Shown piece by piece: positions 1 to 5,904 of a DNA stretch of 6,943 nt. Within the stretch, counting starts at the first letter, position 1; each line of letters opens with the position of its first letter. Source of the DNA: Firmicutes bacterium UBA3920 (GTDB taxonomy: Bacteria; Bacillota; Clostridia; Caldicoprobacterales; Xylanivirgaceae); NCBI GenBank assembly GCA_002386065.1, contig DGES01000116.1, positions 1 to 6,943 on the forward strand, written 5' to 3'. A model generated the notes under the pieces. It was not told the DNA's origin. It searched no databases and saw nothing but the letters and a program-made list of their open reading frames with translations. A program made the position numbers and the translations under genes.

Positions 1-713
1 CGCGTGATATACTGGGTTGGAGTCAATCCATTGTAATTTTTAAACATTGTAGAGAAATATGAAGGACTCATGTATGCAATATCGGCTAAGTCTTTTAGTC
101 TTATATCTTCATCTAGGTGGGTGTTAATATATTCTATGACTTTATTCATGGCTTTTAAATCTTTTTTTGTTTTAGAGGAGATATGTGATTTTTCCTGTGT
201 ATAGCCATAATGTCTCAAAAGGGCAACTAATATGTTTAAGAGCTTTACCTTTATCATGAGTTCGTATTCTGGTTTTTTTTCATAGAATTCCCGTTCTATT
301 TCGAGGAATAACCGTCTAATTTCTTTAGTTGCAGGGTTATTTCTATCTAATCTATTTTCAAAACTCTCACTTCTATTATAAAAGATATTTAGATATCTGG
401 CATCAAATAAGTTCCCGCCAATATTCCAAATGAGTTGGGGATCAAAGTGTATAACCATGTTTATCATTTCTTCTGGGGGGTATACTCCTATTGCATGTGT
501 TTCAATATTGTTAAATATGAAAATATCTCCTGGTCTTATATCATATACCTTATCATCTACTACGTATTCGCCTATACCCGCTTTTATACAAGAAAGTTCA
601 AGATTGGTATGGGAATGGAGATAGGGCTTAGCTGGGCGAGGTTGAAGGTGATGATTATCTAATGTGAGTAGATATTTACCGTCAAATTCAATATGGGCAT
701 GAAGAACTTCCAC
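1..713 (-). CDS. AraC-family transcriptional regulator, cupin sensor domain plus first HTH (3' end cut by window edge)
   Basis: Reading leftward from a GTG at 713-711 gives an open frame of 237 codons that runs off the window. An N-terminal cupin-type sensor is visible: HSH at about residues 33-35, LEL at 38-40, G-x-G at 46-48 and the RPGDIF turn at 60-65, followed by NNIETHAI. A linker leads to the first AraC helix-turn-helix (about 189-236), with LKDLADIAYMSPSYFSTMFK and the end of the motif at LTPTQYI. The second HTH, about 50 residues, should lie off the window. The GTG is preferred because GGAGGG sits about 6 bases upstream; an in-frame ATG at 734-732 would put that ribosome site inside the coding sequence. 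Family members bind a small ligand, often a sugar, and regulate adjacent genes. Here the neighbours are two divergent sugar-type dehydrogenases, so local control is inferred. The ligand is unknown. Confidence 0.9.
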   Translation of the reverse strand, partial: MEVLHAHIEFDGKYLLTLDNHHLQPRPAKPYLHSHTNLELSCIKAGIGEYVVDDKVYDIRPGDIFIFNNIETHAIGVYPPEEMINMVIHFDPQLIWNIGGNLFDARYLNIFYNRSESFENRLDRNNPATKEIRRLFLEIEREFYEKKPEYELMIKVKLLNILVALLRHYGYTQEKSHISSKTKKDLKAMNKVIEYINTHLDEDIRLKDLADIAYMSPSYFSTMFKNYNGLTPTQYIT

Positions 714-828
714 TAAGGTCCCTCCTTTTATCATAAAAAAATTTAGGGTGTTATCACGATTAATATAGTATGATTTTCAATATATATTAGCTCTCCAGTA
801 TTAATAAGCTAAGCATGTTCTAAAAGAC

Positions 829-857
829 ATTATATATAATAAATAGATGTAAATCAA
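829..857 (-). promoter_or_regulatory. Sigma-A-like promoter for the araC-type gene
   Basis: On the minus strand a -35 TTGATT (857-852) is followed after 17 bases by a perfect -10 TATAAT (834-829). Transcription would start near 822 and give a leader of about 109 bases before the GTG at 713. That leader contains an inverted repeat, TTAGCT (787-792) with AGCTAA (807-812), separated by 14 bases. The -35 abuts the GTTGA direct repeats, so autoregulation is plausible. This is a motif reading only. Confidence 0.55.
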
Positions 858-894
858 AAAAAAGTTGAGACAAGACTAAAAAAAGTTGATGAGA
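856..894 (+). promoter_or_regulatory. Pair of A-tract/GTTGA direct repeats, candidate AraC-type operator
   Basis: Two copies of a run of 7-8 A followed by GTTGA lie at 856-868 and 878-889. Their GTTGA cores start at 864 and 885, 21 bp apart, or two helical turns on the same face. AraC-family proteins commonly bind two directly repeated half sites at about this spacing. The pair lies between the leftward promoter (-35 at 852-857) and the rightward promoter (-35 at 906-911), where one regulator could both repress its own gene and activate the divergent one. The repeat and spacing are seen; the binding role is inferred. Confidence 0.4.
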
Positions 895-905
895 AGATAT
901 AACTA

Positions 906-934
906 TTGGGTAAAATAATATATAAGTATAGAAT
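906..934 (+). promoter_or_regulatory. Candidate activator-dependent promoter for the oxidoreductase genes
   Basis: TTGGGT (906-911, only TTG matching the consensus) is 17 bases upstream of TAGAAT (929-934, five of six matches). The start would be near 941, leaving about 20 bases before the ATG at 961, enough to include the GGGGAAAGGAG ribosome site (943-953). A good -10 with a poor -35 fits a promoter that needs an activator. An alternative is TTGATG (886-891) with TAAAAT (911-916), but its 19-base spacing is long. Confidence 0.4.
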
Positions 935-960
935 AATACATTGGGGAAAGGAGCCTAAAT

Positions 961-2055
961 ATGTCTGATAAGAAGTATAATGATAAGTTGCGAATTGGTA
1001 TAATTGGATGCGGAGGTATTGCCAATGGTAAGCATATGCCAAGCTTAGCAAAGTTAGAGGATGTTGAGATGGTTGCCTTTTGTGATATTGTAGAAGAGAG
1101 GGCAAAAAAGGCTGCGTTGGATTATGGAGTTAAAGGCTCCAAAGTGTTTAAAGACTATAGGGAGCTTTTAAAAGACGATTCCATAGATGTGGTACATGTA
1201 TGTACTCCTAATAAGTCGCATAGTCAAATAACAGTTGATGCATTAGAAGCAGGAAAGCATGTAATGTGTGAGAAACCCATGGCAAAGACTTCAGCTGAAG
1301 CTAAAAAAATGGTAGAAGCTGCAAAACGGACGGGACAGAAGCTATCTATAGGTTACCAAAATAGATTTAGACCAGATTCTAGATATCTATATAAGTTATG
1401 TAGAAGAGGTGATTTAGGAGAAATATATTTTGCAAAGGCACATGCAATACGGAGGAGGGCAGTTCCAACATGGGGTGTGTTTTTAAATGAAGAAGAACAA
1501 GGAGGAGGTCCCCTAATAGATATTGGGACGCATGCCTTGGATTTGACACTATGGATGATGGACAATTATACTCCTAAGTATGTAGTTGGTACTGCATATC
1601 ACAAACTTGCAGAGAGGGAAAATGCGGCAAATGCTTGGGGACCATGGGATCCTAATAAGTTTACTGTGGAAGACTCTGCATTTGGTTTTATAGTGATGGA
1701 AGACGGGGCTACTATCGTATTGGAGAGTAGCTGGGCTATAAATATGCTCCAGGTTGGAGAGGCAAAGACAACCCTGTGCGGAACAGAGGCTGGAGCTGAT
1801 ATGTGGGATGGACTTACTATAAATGGTGAACAGTTTGGGAAGCTATATACGTTTAAACCAGAGTTCGCAGCTGGTGGTGTAGATTTCTATGAGGGAGAGA
1901 CTGAGGATCCAAATATATTAGAGGCAAGGACTTGGATAGATTGTATAAAAAACGATACAGAACCAGTGGTGAAGCCGGAGCAGGCATTAGTCGTGACGGA
2001 GATATTGGAGGCAATATATGAATCGTCAAGGACTGGAAAACCAGTATATTTCTAG
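961..2055 (+). CDS. Gfo/Idh/MocA-family NAD(P)-dependent oxidoreductase (first of pair)
   Basis: This 364-residue protein has the usual length and two-domain layout of glucose-fructose oxidoreductase/inositol dehydrogenase relatives. The N-terminal Rossmann fold shows the dinucleotide loop GIIGCGGIA (13-21), a strand ending in acidic CD (41-42) that often selects NAD over NADP, the VCTPNKSH segment (80-87) and the family EKP signature (104-106) with probable catalytic Lys105. The C-terminal alpha/beta domain carries GGGPLIDIGTHALDL (181-195), in which Asp187 and His191 are the expected catalytic pair. No signal peptide or membrane segment is seen, so it should be cytoplasmic and soluble. Such enzymes oxidise or reduce a ring hydroxyl of a sugar, cyclitol or derivative; the substrate cannot be read from sequence. 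The ATG at 961 has a strong GGAAAGGAG ribosome site. It is followed after 40 bp by a second family member, and both are divergent from an AraC-type regulator. Confidence 0.92.
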   Translation: MSDKKYNDKLRIGIIGCGGIANGKHMPSLAKLEDVEMVAFCDIVEERAKKAALDYGVKGSKVFKDYRELLKDDSIDVVHVCTPNKSHSQITVDALEAGKHVMCEKPMAKTSAEAKKMVEAAKRTGQKLSIGYQNRFRPDSRYLYKLCRRGDLGEIYFAKAHAIRRRAVPTWGVFLNEEEQGGGPLIDIGTHALDLTLWMMDNYTPKYVVGTAYHKLAERENAANAWGPWDPNKFTVEDSAFGFIVMEDGATIVLESSWAINMLQVGEAKTTLCGTEAGADMWDGLTINGEQFGKLYTFKPEFAAGGVDFYEGETEDPNILEARTWIDCIKNDTEPVVKPEQALVVTEILEAIYESSRTGKPVYF

Positions 2056-2095
2056 TTTTAAAATAAGTAGTTGTAGTACTAGGGAGGAATAAAAT

Positions 2096-3121
2096 ATGGC
2101 AAAGTATAGAGTAGGTATCATAGGTTGTGGTAATATATTTCCTATGCATGCTGTGTCTATAAGAGAGATTGAAAATACAGAATTAGTTGCTGTCTGTGAT
2201 ATAAAAGAGGATGTGGCAAGAAAGCGGAGTGAAGAGGTAGGGTGTAAATATTATACAGATTATAAAGAAATGATAGAAAAGGAAGATCTAGATGTAGTGC
2301 ATATATGTACTCCCCATTATCTTCATCCACCTATGGCCATATATGCAGCAAATAAAGGTATCAATGTATTTACAGAAAAGCCCATGTCAATAACCTTAGA
2401 AGATGGGCAAGCTATGGTAGAAGCTGCAAAGGCCAATGGAGTAACTTTAGGGGTTGTGTTCCAAAATCACTATAATGCAGGTTCAGTGCTCATAAAGGAA
2501 ATGCTAGAGTCGGGAGAGCTTGGAAATATATTGTCGGCTAAAGCTATAGTTACATGGAATCGCTCTGATGAGTATTATTCAAAAAGTGATTGGAAGGGTA
2601 CATGGGACAAAGAGGGTGGAGGTGTAATAATAGATCAGGCCATACACACATTGGATCTCATGCGTTGGTTTGTAGGTGATGAAATAGAATATGTGGATGC
2701 AAGTATAGGAAATAGAGGACATGCCAAAATTGAAGTAGAAGATGTTGCAGAAGGTGTAATTAAATATAAAAGTGGAATAATCACAGGCTTTTTCACTATG
2801 AATTATTACACATATGACGCTCCTGTAGAGATAGAAATTCACTGTGAAAATGGCCTTGTTAAGATGATAGGTGATGAGGCTAAGGTATCCCTAAATAATG
2901 GAAGAGAATATATAGCTAGACCTAATCCCGATGAGACAATCGAATATGGGAATGTAAAATCCTATTGGGGTACTAGCCATGTGAAACAGATAAGGGAATA
3001 TTATAACGCACTTGACAGAGGTGTGGCACCTGAGATAGATGGTGAATATGCACTTGAAACTCAGAAGATGATATGTGCCATATATGAGTCAGGCAAGAAT
3101 AGGAAACGGATCATTTTCTGA
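2096..3121 (+). CDS. Gfo/Idh/MocA-family NAD(P)-dependent oxidoreductase (second of pair)
   Basis: This 341-residue enzyme has the same fold as its upstream neighbour but is clearly diverged, so it is not a recent duplicate. The Rossmann loop is VGIIGCGNI (6-14), acidic CD follows at 34-35, VVHICTPHYLH is at 67-77, and the EKP signature is at 94-96 with probable catalytic Lys95. The second domain has GGGVIIDQAIHTLDL (174-188), giving Asp180 and His184 as the catalytic pair; the upstream paralogue has GTHALDL there. A stretch rich in Tyr and Trp before it (about 160-170) and a YYTYDAP stretch further on may line the substrate pocket. The ATG at 2096 follows GGGAGGA by about 8 bases. Co-transcription with the upstream gene is inferred from the 40-bp gap with no terminator. 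The family is known; the substrate is not, though a paired redox role on one sugar is plausible. Confidence 0.92.
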   Translation: MAKYRVGIIGCGNIFPMHAVSIREIENTELVAVCDIKEDVARKRSEEVGCKYYTDYKEMIEKEDLDVVHICTPHYLHPPMAIYAANKGINVFTEKPMSITLEDGQAMVEAAKANGVTLGVVFQNHYNAGSVLIKEMLESGELGNILSAKAIVTWNRSDEYYSKSDWKGTWDKEGGGVIIDQAIHTLDLMRWFVGDEIEYVDASIGNRGHAKIEVEDVAEGVIKYKSGIITGFFTMNYYTYDAPVEIEIHCENGLVKMIGDEAKVSLNNGREYIARPNPDETIEYGNVKSYWGTSHVKQIREYYNALDRGVAPEIDGEYALETQKMICAIYESGKNRKRIIF

Positions 3122-3235
3122 GTTTGATGACATATTTTGATTTTATAAAAATGAGATAAGAGTATAAGATACTTTAGGTTATAATGTTTAAAGATGCTGT
3201 AAGAGATATAAAGCGAATAGTAAGTTTTTTAAATT

Positions 3236-3262
3236 AAGGGGGCAGTATAATGCCCCTTTTTA
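3236..3262 (+). terminator. Rho-independent terminator closing the oxidoreductase operon
   Basis: GGGGCA (3239-3244) pairs with TGCCCC (3251-3256) around a six-base loop, GTATAA. The stem extends by a G-T and A-T pairs into the run of T (3257-3261). It lies about 115 bases after the second oxidoreductase stop. The stretch before it (3122-3235) holds no gene; the only promoter-like string there is TATAAT at 3180-3185 without a matching -35. The terminator separates the accessory module from the mrnC cluster. Confidence 0.85.
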
Positions 3263-3285
3263 CTTTATTTATTTGTTTTTTTATG

Positions 3286-3301
3286 ATACATTAGAATGTA
3301 T
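3286..3301. promoter_or_regulatory. Perfect palindrome just upstream of mrnC, possible operator
   Basis: ATACATT (3286-3292) and AATGTAT (3295-3301) are perfect 7-bp inverted arms around AG. The palindrome sits between the terminator and mrnC, next to a -10-like TACAAT (3301-3306) whose -35 region (T-rich, about 3278-3283) is weak. The likely mrnC promoter is therefore in or overlapping this site, and a dimeric regulator bound here could control the whole mrnC-thyX-rlmB-yacP operon. The symmetry is seen; the function is a guess. Confidence 0.35.
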
Positions 3302-3331
3302 ACAATGTTTATAGAGGATAGAGGGAGAAAT

Positions 3332-3781
3332 ATGAATGAAATATTGAAGTATATAGAGAAAAAACATGGGATAAAGTTTACACAACAGCAGATAGATATG
3401 CTAAATCCACTTGTACTCGCTTATATAGGGGATACGATATATGATCTATTTGTCCGTACTTATATTATTGCAATGGAAGAAGGAACTGTTCATAGACTAA
3501 ACAATATGGCTATACAATATGTAAATGCCGCTTCACAGTGTTCTGCCCTACATAGTATAGAGAATGAGTTGACGGAGGAAGAAAAGAACATAGTACGAAG
3601 GGGCAGGAATGTAAAATCAGGAACAAGTCCGAAACATGCCGATATTGGAGAGTATAGATGGGCAACAGGTTTAGAGGCGCTTTTAGGTTATCTATATCTG
3701 ACAGGTCAAAAAGAACGATTATTCCACATTATGGAACTTATATTAAACGAAGATAGGGGGAATAGAGATGGGGGAGACTAA
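3332..3781 (+). CDS. mrnC: Mini-ribonuclease III (mini-III), 23S rRNA maturation
   Basis: Mini-III is an RNase III-like dimer with the catalytic domain but no double-stranded-RNA-binding domain; in Bacillus it trims the ends of 23S rRNA from its precursor. The 149 residues match the compact family size. The signature LAYIGDTIYDLFVR (29-42) carries the catalytic Asp34. RRGRN (89-93) and the second active-site helix, LEALLGYLYL with Glu115 (114-123), are also visible. I chose the ATG at 3332, preceded by GAGGGAG at about 6 bases. An upstream in-frame ATG at 3296 would add 12 residues, overlaps a palindrome and has no ribosome site. The gene opens a tight operon with thyX, rlmB and yacP. In Firmicutes mrnC usually follows cysS; here the upstream neighbours are sugar-type oxidoreductases beyond a terminator, suggesting local rearrangement. 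Confidence 0.93.
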   Translation: MNEILKYIEKKHGIKFTQQQIDMLNPLVLAYIGDTIYDLFVRTYIIAMEEGTVHRLNNMAIQYVNAASQCSALHSIENELTEEEKNIVRRGRNVKSGTSPKHADIGEYRWATGLEALLGYLYLTGQKERLFHIMELILNEDRGNRDGGD

Positions 3782-3782
3782 T

Positions 3783-4508
3783 ATGAAAGTGGAGCTTATA
3801 AGGTATACGGATAATCCAGAAGAAACAGTGGCAATGGCGGCCAAGCTTTGTTATTCTTCGGCAGATTTGGCGGAGCTTATAGCAGGTATTGAAAAGAAGG
3901 ATCAATCTAAGTTTATAGATAGGCTAGTGGATATGGGGCATTTATCTCCCATAGAACATATAAGTTTTACATTTGCAATTGAAGGTGTATCTAGAAGTTT
4001 GCTAGCCCAGATAACTAGGCATAGGATAGCAAGTTTTAGCGTTCAATCCCAAAGGTATGTGGAGGCAAACCCCAAGGATCAGAAGGGGGATACATTTAAC
4101 TATATAATACCTCCCAGTATAAAGGCATTGGGCAGTGAATTTGTTGAGAAATATGACAGTCAAATGTCTACCATTCAGAGCTGGTATGATGAATGGGTAG
4201 AGGTATTAGGTGGCGGTGGGGAGAATGTGTATCAGGATGCAAGATTTGTACTACCTAATGCTGCTGAGACAAAGATGATGGTCACTATGAATGGCAGAGA
4301 ACTTTTACATTTTTTTAATTTAAGATGCTGCAATAGGGCTCAATGGGAAATAAGGGAGCTTGCAACTCATATGTTACGTCTAGTCAGAGGTGTGGCACCG
4401 AATATATTCAAAAATGCCGGACCTTCTTGCGTTAGTGGTAGGTGTCCAGAAGGTAAGATGACCTGTGGCAAGATAGAAGAAGTAAGGAAAAAATTTAGGC
4501 AACTTTAA
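3783..4508 (+). CDS. thyX: Flavin-dependent thymidylate synthase
   Basis: ThyX makes dTMP from dUMP using methylenetetrahydrofolate and NADPH through FAD, and replaces ThyA in many anaerobes. The diagnostic RHR-x7-S motif is present (Arg79-His80-Arg81 to Ser89, RHRIASFSVQS). HLSPIEH (53-59) and the late NRAQWEIR (184-191), with residues typical of dUMP and flavin binding, are also seen. The protein is 241 residues, normal for the family, and cytoplasmic. The C-terminal tail holds Cys216, Cys221 and Cys228 within CPEGKMTCGK-type sequence, with a Cys182-Cys183 pair earlier. The ATG at 3783 follows GGGGGAG by about 6 bases and gives the usual MKVELI start. An in-frame ATG at 3768 would add five residues and overlap mrnC. 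The mrnC stop is 1 base upstream, so translation is probably coupled. Confidence 0.95.
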   Translation: MKVELIRYTDNPEETVAMAAKLCYSSADLAELIAGIEKKDQSKFIDRLVDMGHLSPIEHISFTFAIEGVSRSLLAQITRHRIASFSVQSQRYVEANPKDQKGDTFNYIIPPSIKALGSEFVEKYDSQMSTIQSWYDEWVEVLGGGGENVYQDARFVLPNAAETKMMVTMNGRELLHFFNLRCCNRAQWEIRELATHMLRLVRGVAPNIFKNAGPSCVSGRCPEGKMTCGKIEEVRKKFRQL

Positions 4509-4527
4509 CGTGAAAGGGGGTGGCAAT

Positions 4528-5286
4528 ATGTATGATAGACAAGCCCATGATAGGGGAACAAAGAATCAGATAGAGGGGAAAAACCCTATACTTGAAGCGT
4601 TGCATTCAAATAGAGCTATAGAAAAGATATTTATTGCAAAGGGAAGTCAGGATAAAAAAATCTCAAAGATCTTAAAAAAGGCAGCAGATAGAGATGTAAA
4701 AGTAGAAGAGGTGGATAGAAGGGAAATAGAAAATATGGCTGAGACATCTGCTCATCAAGGGATAGTTGCCATTGTCTCTCCCTATAGATATGTAGAAATA
4801 AGCGATATAATGGAATTAGCCCAGTCTTTGGGAGAACCTCCTTTTGTGCTTATATTGGATCACATAAAAGATCCCCATAATTTTGGTGCTATTATAAGGA
4901 CTGCTGAAGCATGTGGAGTACACGGTATTATAATCCCTAAAAGGCGTGCAGTGGATGTTACGCCAATTGTGGCAAAGGCATCGGCAGGTGCAGTTGAACA
5001 TATGTTGATAGCTAAGGTTGCAAACATAGCCAATACAATAGATAGATTAAAAGAGTTAGGGCTTTGGATAGCAGGGACCAGCATGGAAGGGACTATATAT
5101 ACAGAACATGATCTCACAGGTCCTTTGGGTATTGTAATAGGTAGTGAAGGTGAAGGTATGGCTCGTCTTGTAAAAGAAAAATGCGACTTTTTATTAAGCA
5201 TACCTATGAAAGGACAAGTAGAGTCATTGAATGCATCTGTTGCTGCCTCCGTAATAATGTATGAAGCAGTTAGACAGAGGGGATAG
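4528..5286 (+). CDS. rlmB: 23S rRNA (guanosine-2'-O-)-methyltransferase, TrmH/RlmB family
   Basis: This SPOUT-class enzyme uses S-adenosylmethionine to methylate a ribose, G2251 of 23S rRNA in E. coli RlmB. The 252-residue protein begins with an L30e-like RNA-binding domain (about 15-90: EGKNPILEAL, KIFIAKGS, AHQGIVA). The knotted catalytic domain follows with all three family motifs: DHIKDPHNFGAIIRTAEA (111-128, Asn118 and Arg124), IVIGSEGEGM (202-211, Glu207) and IPMKGQVESLNASVA (225-239, Ser233 and Asn235). The chosen ATG at 4528 has a GGGGGT ribosome site about 7 bases away. A GTG at 4510, in the same frame, would place that site inside the gene. It lies 19 bp after thyX and 2 bp before yacP. 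A different 2'-O target within the TrmH superfamily cannot be excluded, but gene order favours RlmB. Confidence 0.92.
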   Translation: MYDRQAHDRGTKNQIEGKNPILEALHSNRAIEKIFIAKGSQDKKISKILKKAADRDVKVEEVDRREIENMAETSAHQGIVAIVSPYRYVEISDIMELAQSLGEPPFVLILDHIKDPHNFGAIIRTAEACGVHGIIIPKRRAVDVTPIVAKASAGAVEHMLIAKVANIANTIDRLKELGLWIAGTSMEGTIYTEHDLTGPLGIVIGSEGEGMARLVKEKCDFLLSIPMKGQVESLNASVAASVIMYEAVRQRG

Positions 5287-5288
5287 AG

Positions 5289-5810
5289 GTGGCTGGACAT
5301 AATGAATTTTTATTGGTGGATGGCTATAATATAATAAATGCATGGCCGAACTTGAAAGAGATTTCAAGGGATAGTTTGGAAGATGCAAGAGATAATCTCA
5401 TAGAAATACTCCGTGATTATCAAGGTTACAAAGGTATCAAGGTTATAATTGTATTTGATGCCCATTTAATAGAAGGTGGTACTGAGGTACATGAGTATTA
5501 TGGCGATGTGGAAGTAGTATATACAAAAGAGGGAGAAATAGCAGATCAATATATAGAACGTTGGGTCAGTCAAATGGGTAGAGATTATAAAGTTAGGGTA
5601 GCCACATCTGACTATATGGAGCAAACTATAGTTCTTTCAAGGGGAGGCACGCGCATGTCGGCTCGTGAACTTTATTTGGAGGTTAAGGCAGTTAGAGAGC
5701 AAAGGGATAAGAGATATAGATATGCTAGTAAGGAAGACAATAATTTCCTATTAGATAATGTGTCAGAAGATGTATTAGAAAAACTAGAGAGGATGAGACG
5801 GCAAAGATAG
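5289..5810 (+). CDS. rae1: NYN-domain (PIN-like) ribosome-associated endoribonuclease, YacP/Rae1 family
   Basis: YacP-family proteins are small PIN-like nucleases. The Bacillus subtilis member, Rae1, enters the ribosomal A site and cleaves certain mRNAs during translation. The 173-residue protein matches that size. Acidic residues expected to hold metal are visible: Asp11 in LLVDGYNIINAWP (8-20), Asp57 in VIIVFDAH (52-59), Asp86 within KEGEIADQYIER (80-91) and Asp108 in VATSDYMEQ (104-112). The GGTRMSARELYLEV segment (119-132) is also characteristic. The C-terminus (about 134-173) is highly charged and probably helical. It starts with GTG at 5289, preceded by GAGGGGA inside the end of rlmB; the gap to the rlmB stop is 2 bases, indicating coupled translation. 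Family assignment is firm. The ribosomal role is carried over from Bacillus and not shown here. Confidence 0.9.
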   Translation: MAGHNEFLLVDGYNIINAWPNLKEISRDSLEDARDNLIEILRDYQGYKGIKVIIVFDAHLIEGGTEVHEYYGDVEVVYTKEGEIADQYIERWVSQMGRDYKVRVATSDYMEQTIVLSRGGTRMSARELYLEVKAVREQRDKRYRYASKEDNNFLLDNVSEDVLEKLERMRRQR

Positions 5811-5811
5811 C

Positions 5812-5841
5812 TTGACTTATGAGGTTTGTCTAATGTATAAT
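5812..5841 (+). promoter_or_regulatory. Sigma-A-type promoter for sigH
   Basis: TTGACT (5812-5817, five of six) and TATAAT (5836-5841, perfect) are 18 bases apart. Transcription would begin near 5848, giving a leader of about 57 bases before the sigH start. The -35 begins 2 bases after the yacP stop, so sigH can be transcribed both by read-through and on its own. A second TATAAT at 5864-5869 lacks a -35 partner. In Bacillus the sigH promoter is sigma-A dependent and AbrB repressed; no operator can be identified here. Confidence 0.75.
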
Positions 5842-5904
5842 CATGGATAAGGGCAAATGTATATATAATTGACAGATAAAGGCTTTTTTTGGGGGAGATA
5901 AAAA

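Noticed and set aside
430..662. Two rightward open frames of 64 and 75 codons
   Set aside because: Both are antisense to the cupin domain of the AraC-type regulator, which has a clear ribosome site and domain pattern.
714..960. Catabolite repression (cre) site in the divergent region
   Set aside because: I looked for the TGNAANCGNTNNCA-like pattern on both strands and saw no convincing match.
854..1105. 83-codon leftward open frame across the divergent promoter region
   Set aside because: It overlaps the start of the first oxidoreductase and the promoter and operator signals, and has a low-complexity Tyr/Leu-rich translation.
3180..3262. Possible small RNA from TATAAT (3180-3185) to the terminator
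   Set aside because: No -35 at 16-19 bases upstream, and the terminator is fully explained as the end of the oxidoreductase operon.
4860..5300. 146-codon leftward open frame inside rlmB
   Set aside because: It lies antisense to conserved rlmB motifs, has unlike amino-acid composition and no ribosome binding site. It is a shadow of the real gene.
5869..5874. Perfect TTGACA just before the sigH ribosome site
   Set aside because: The position 17 bases downstream is G-rich (GGGGAG region) and cannot be a -10; transcription from it would also miss the ribosome site.
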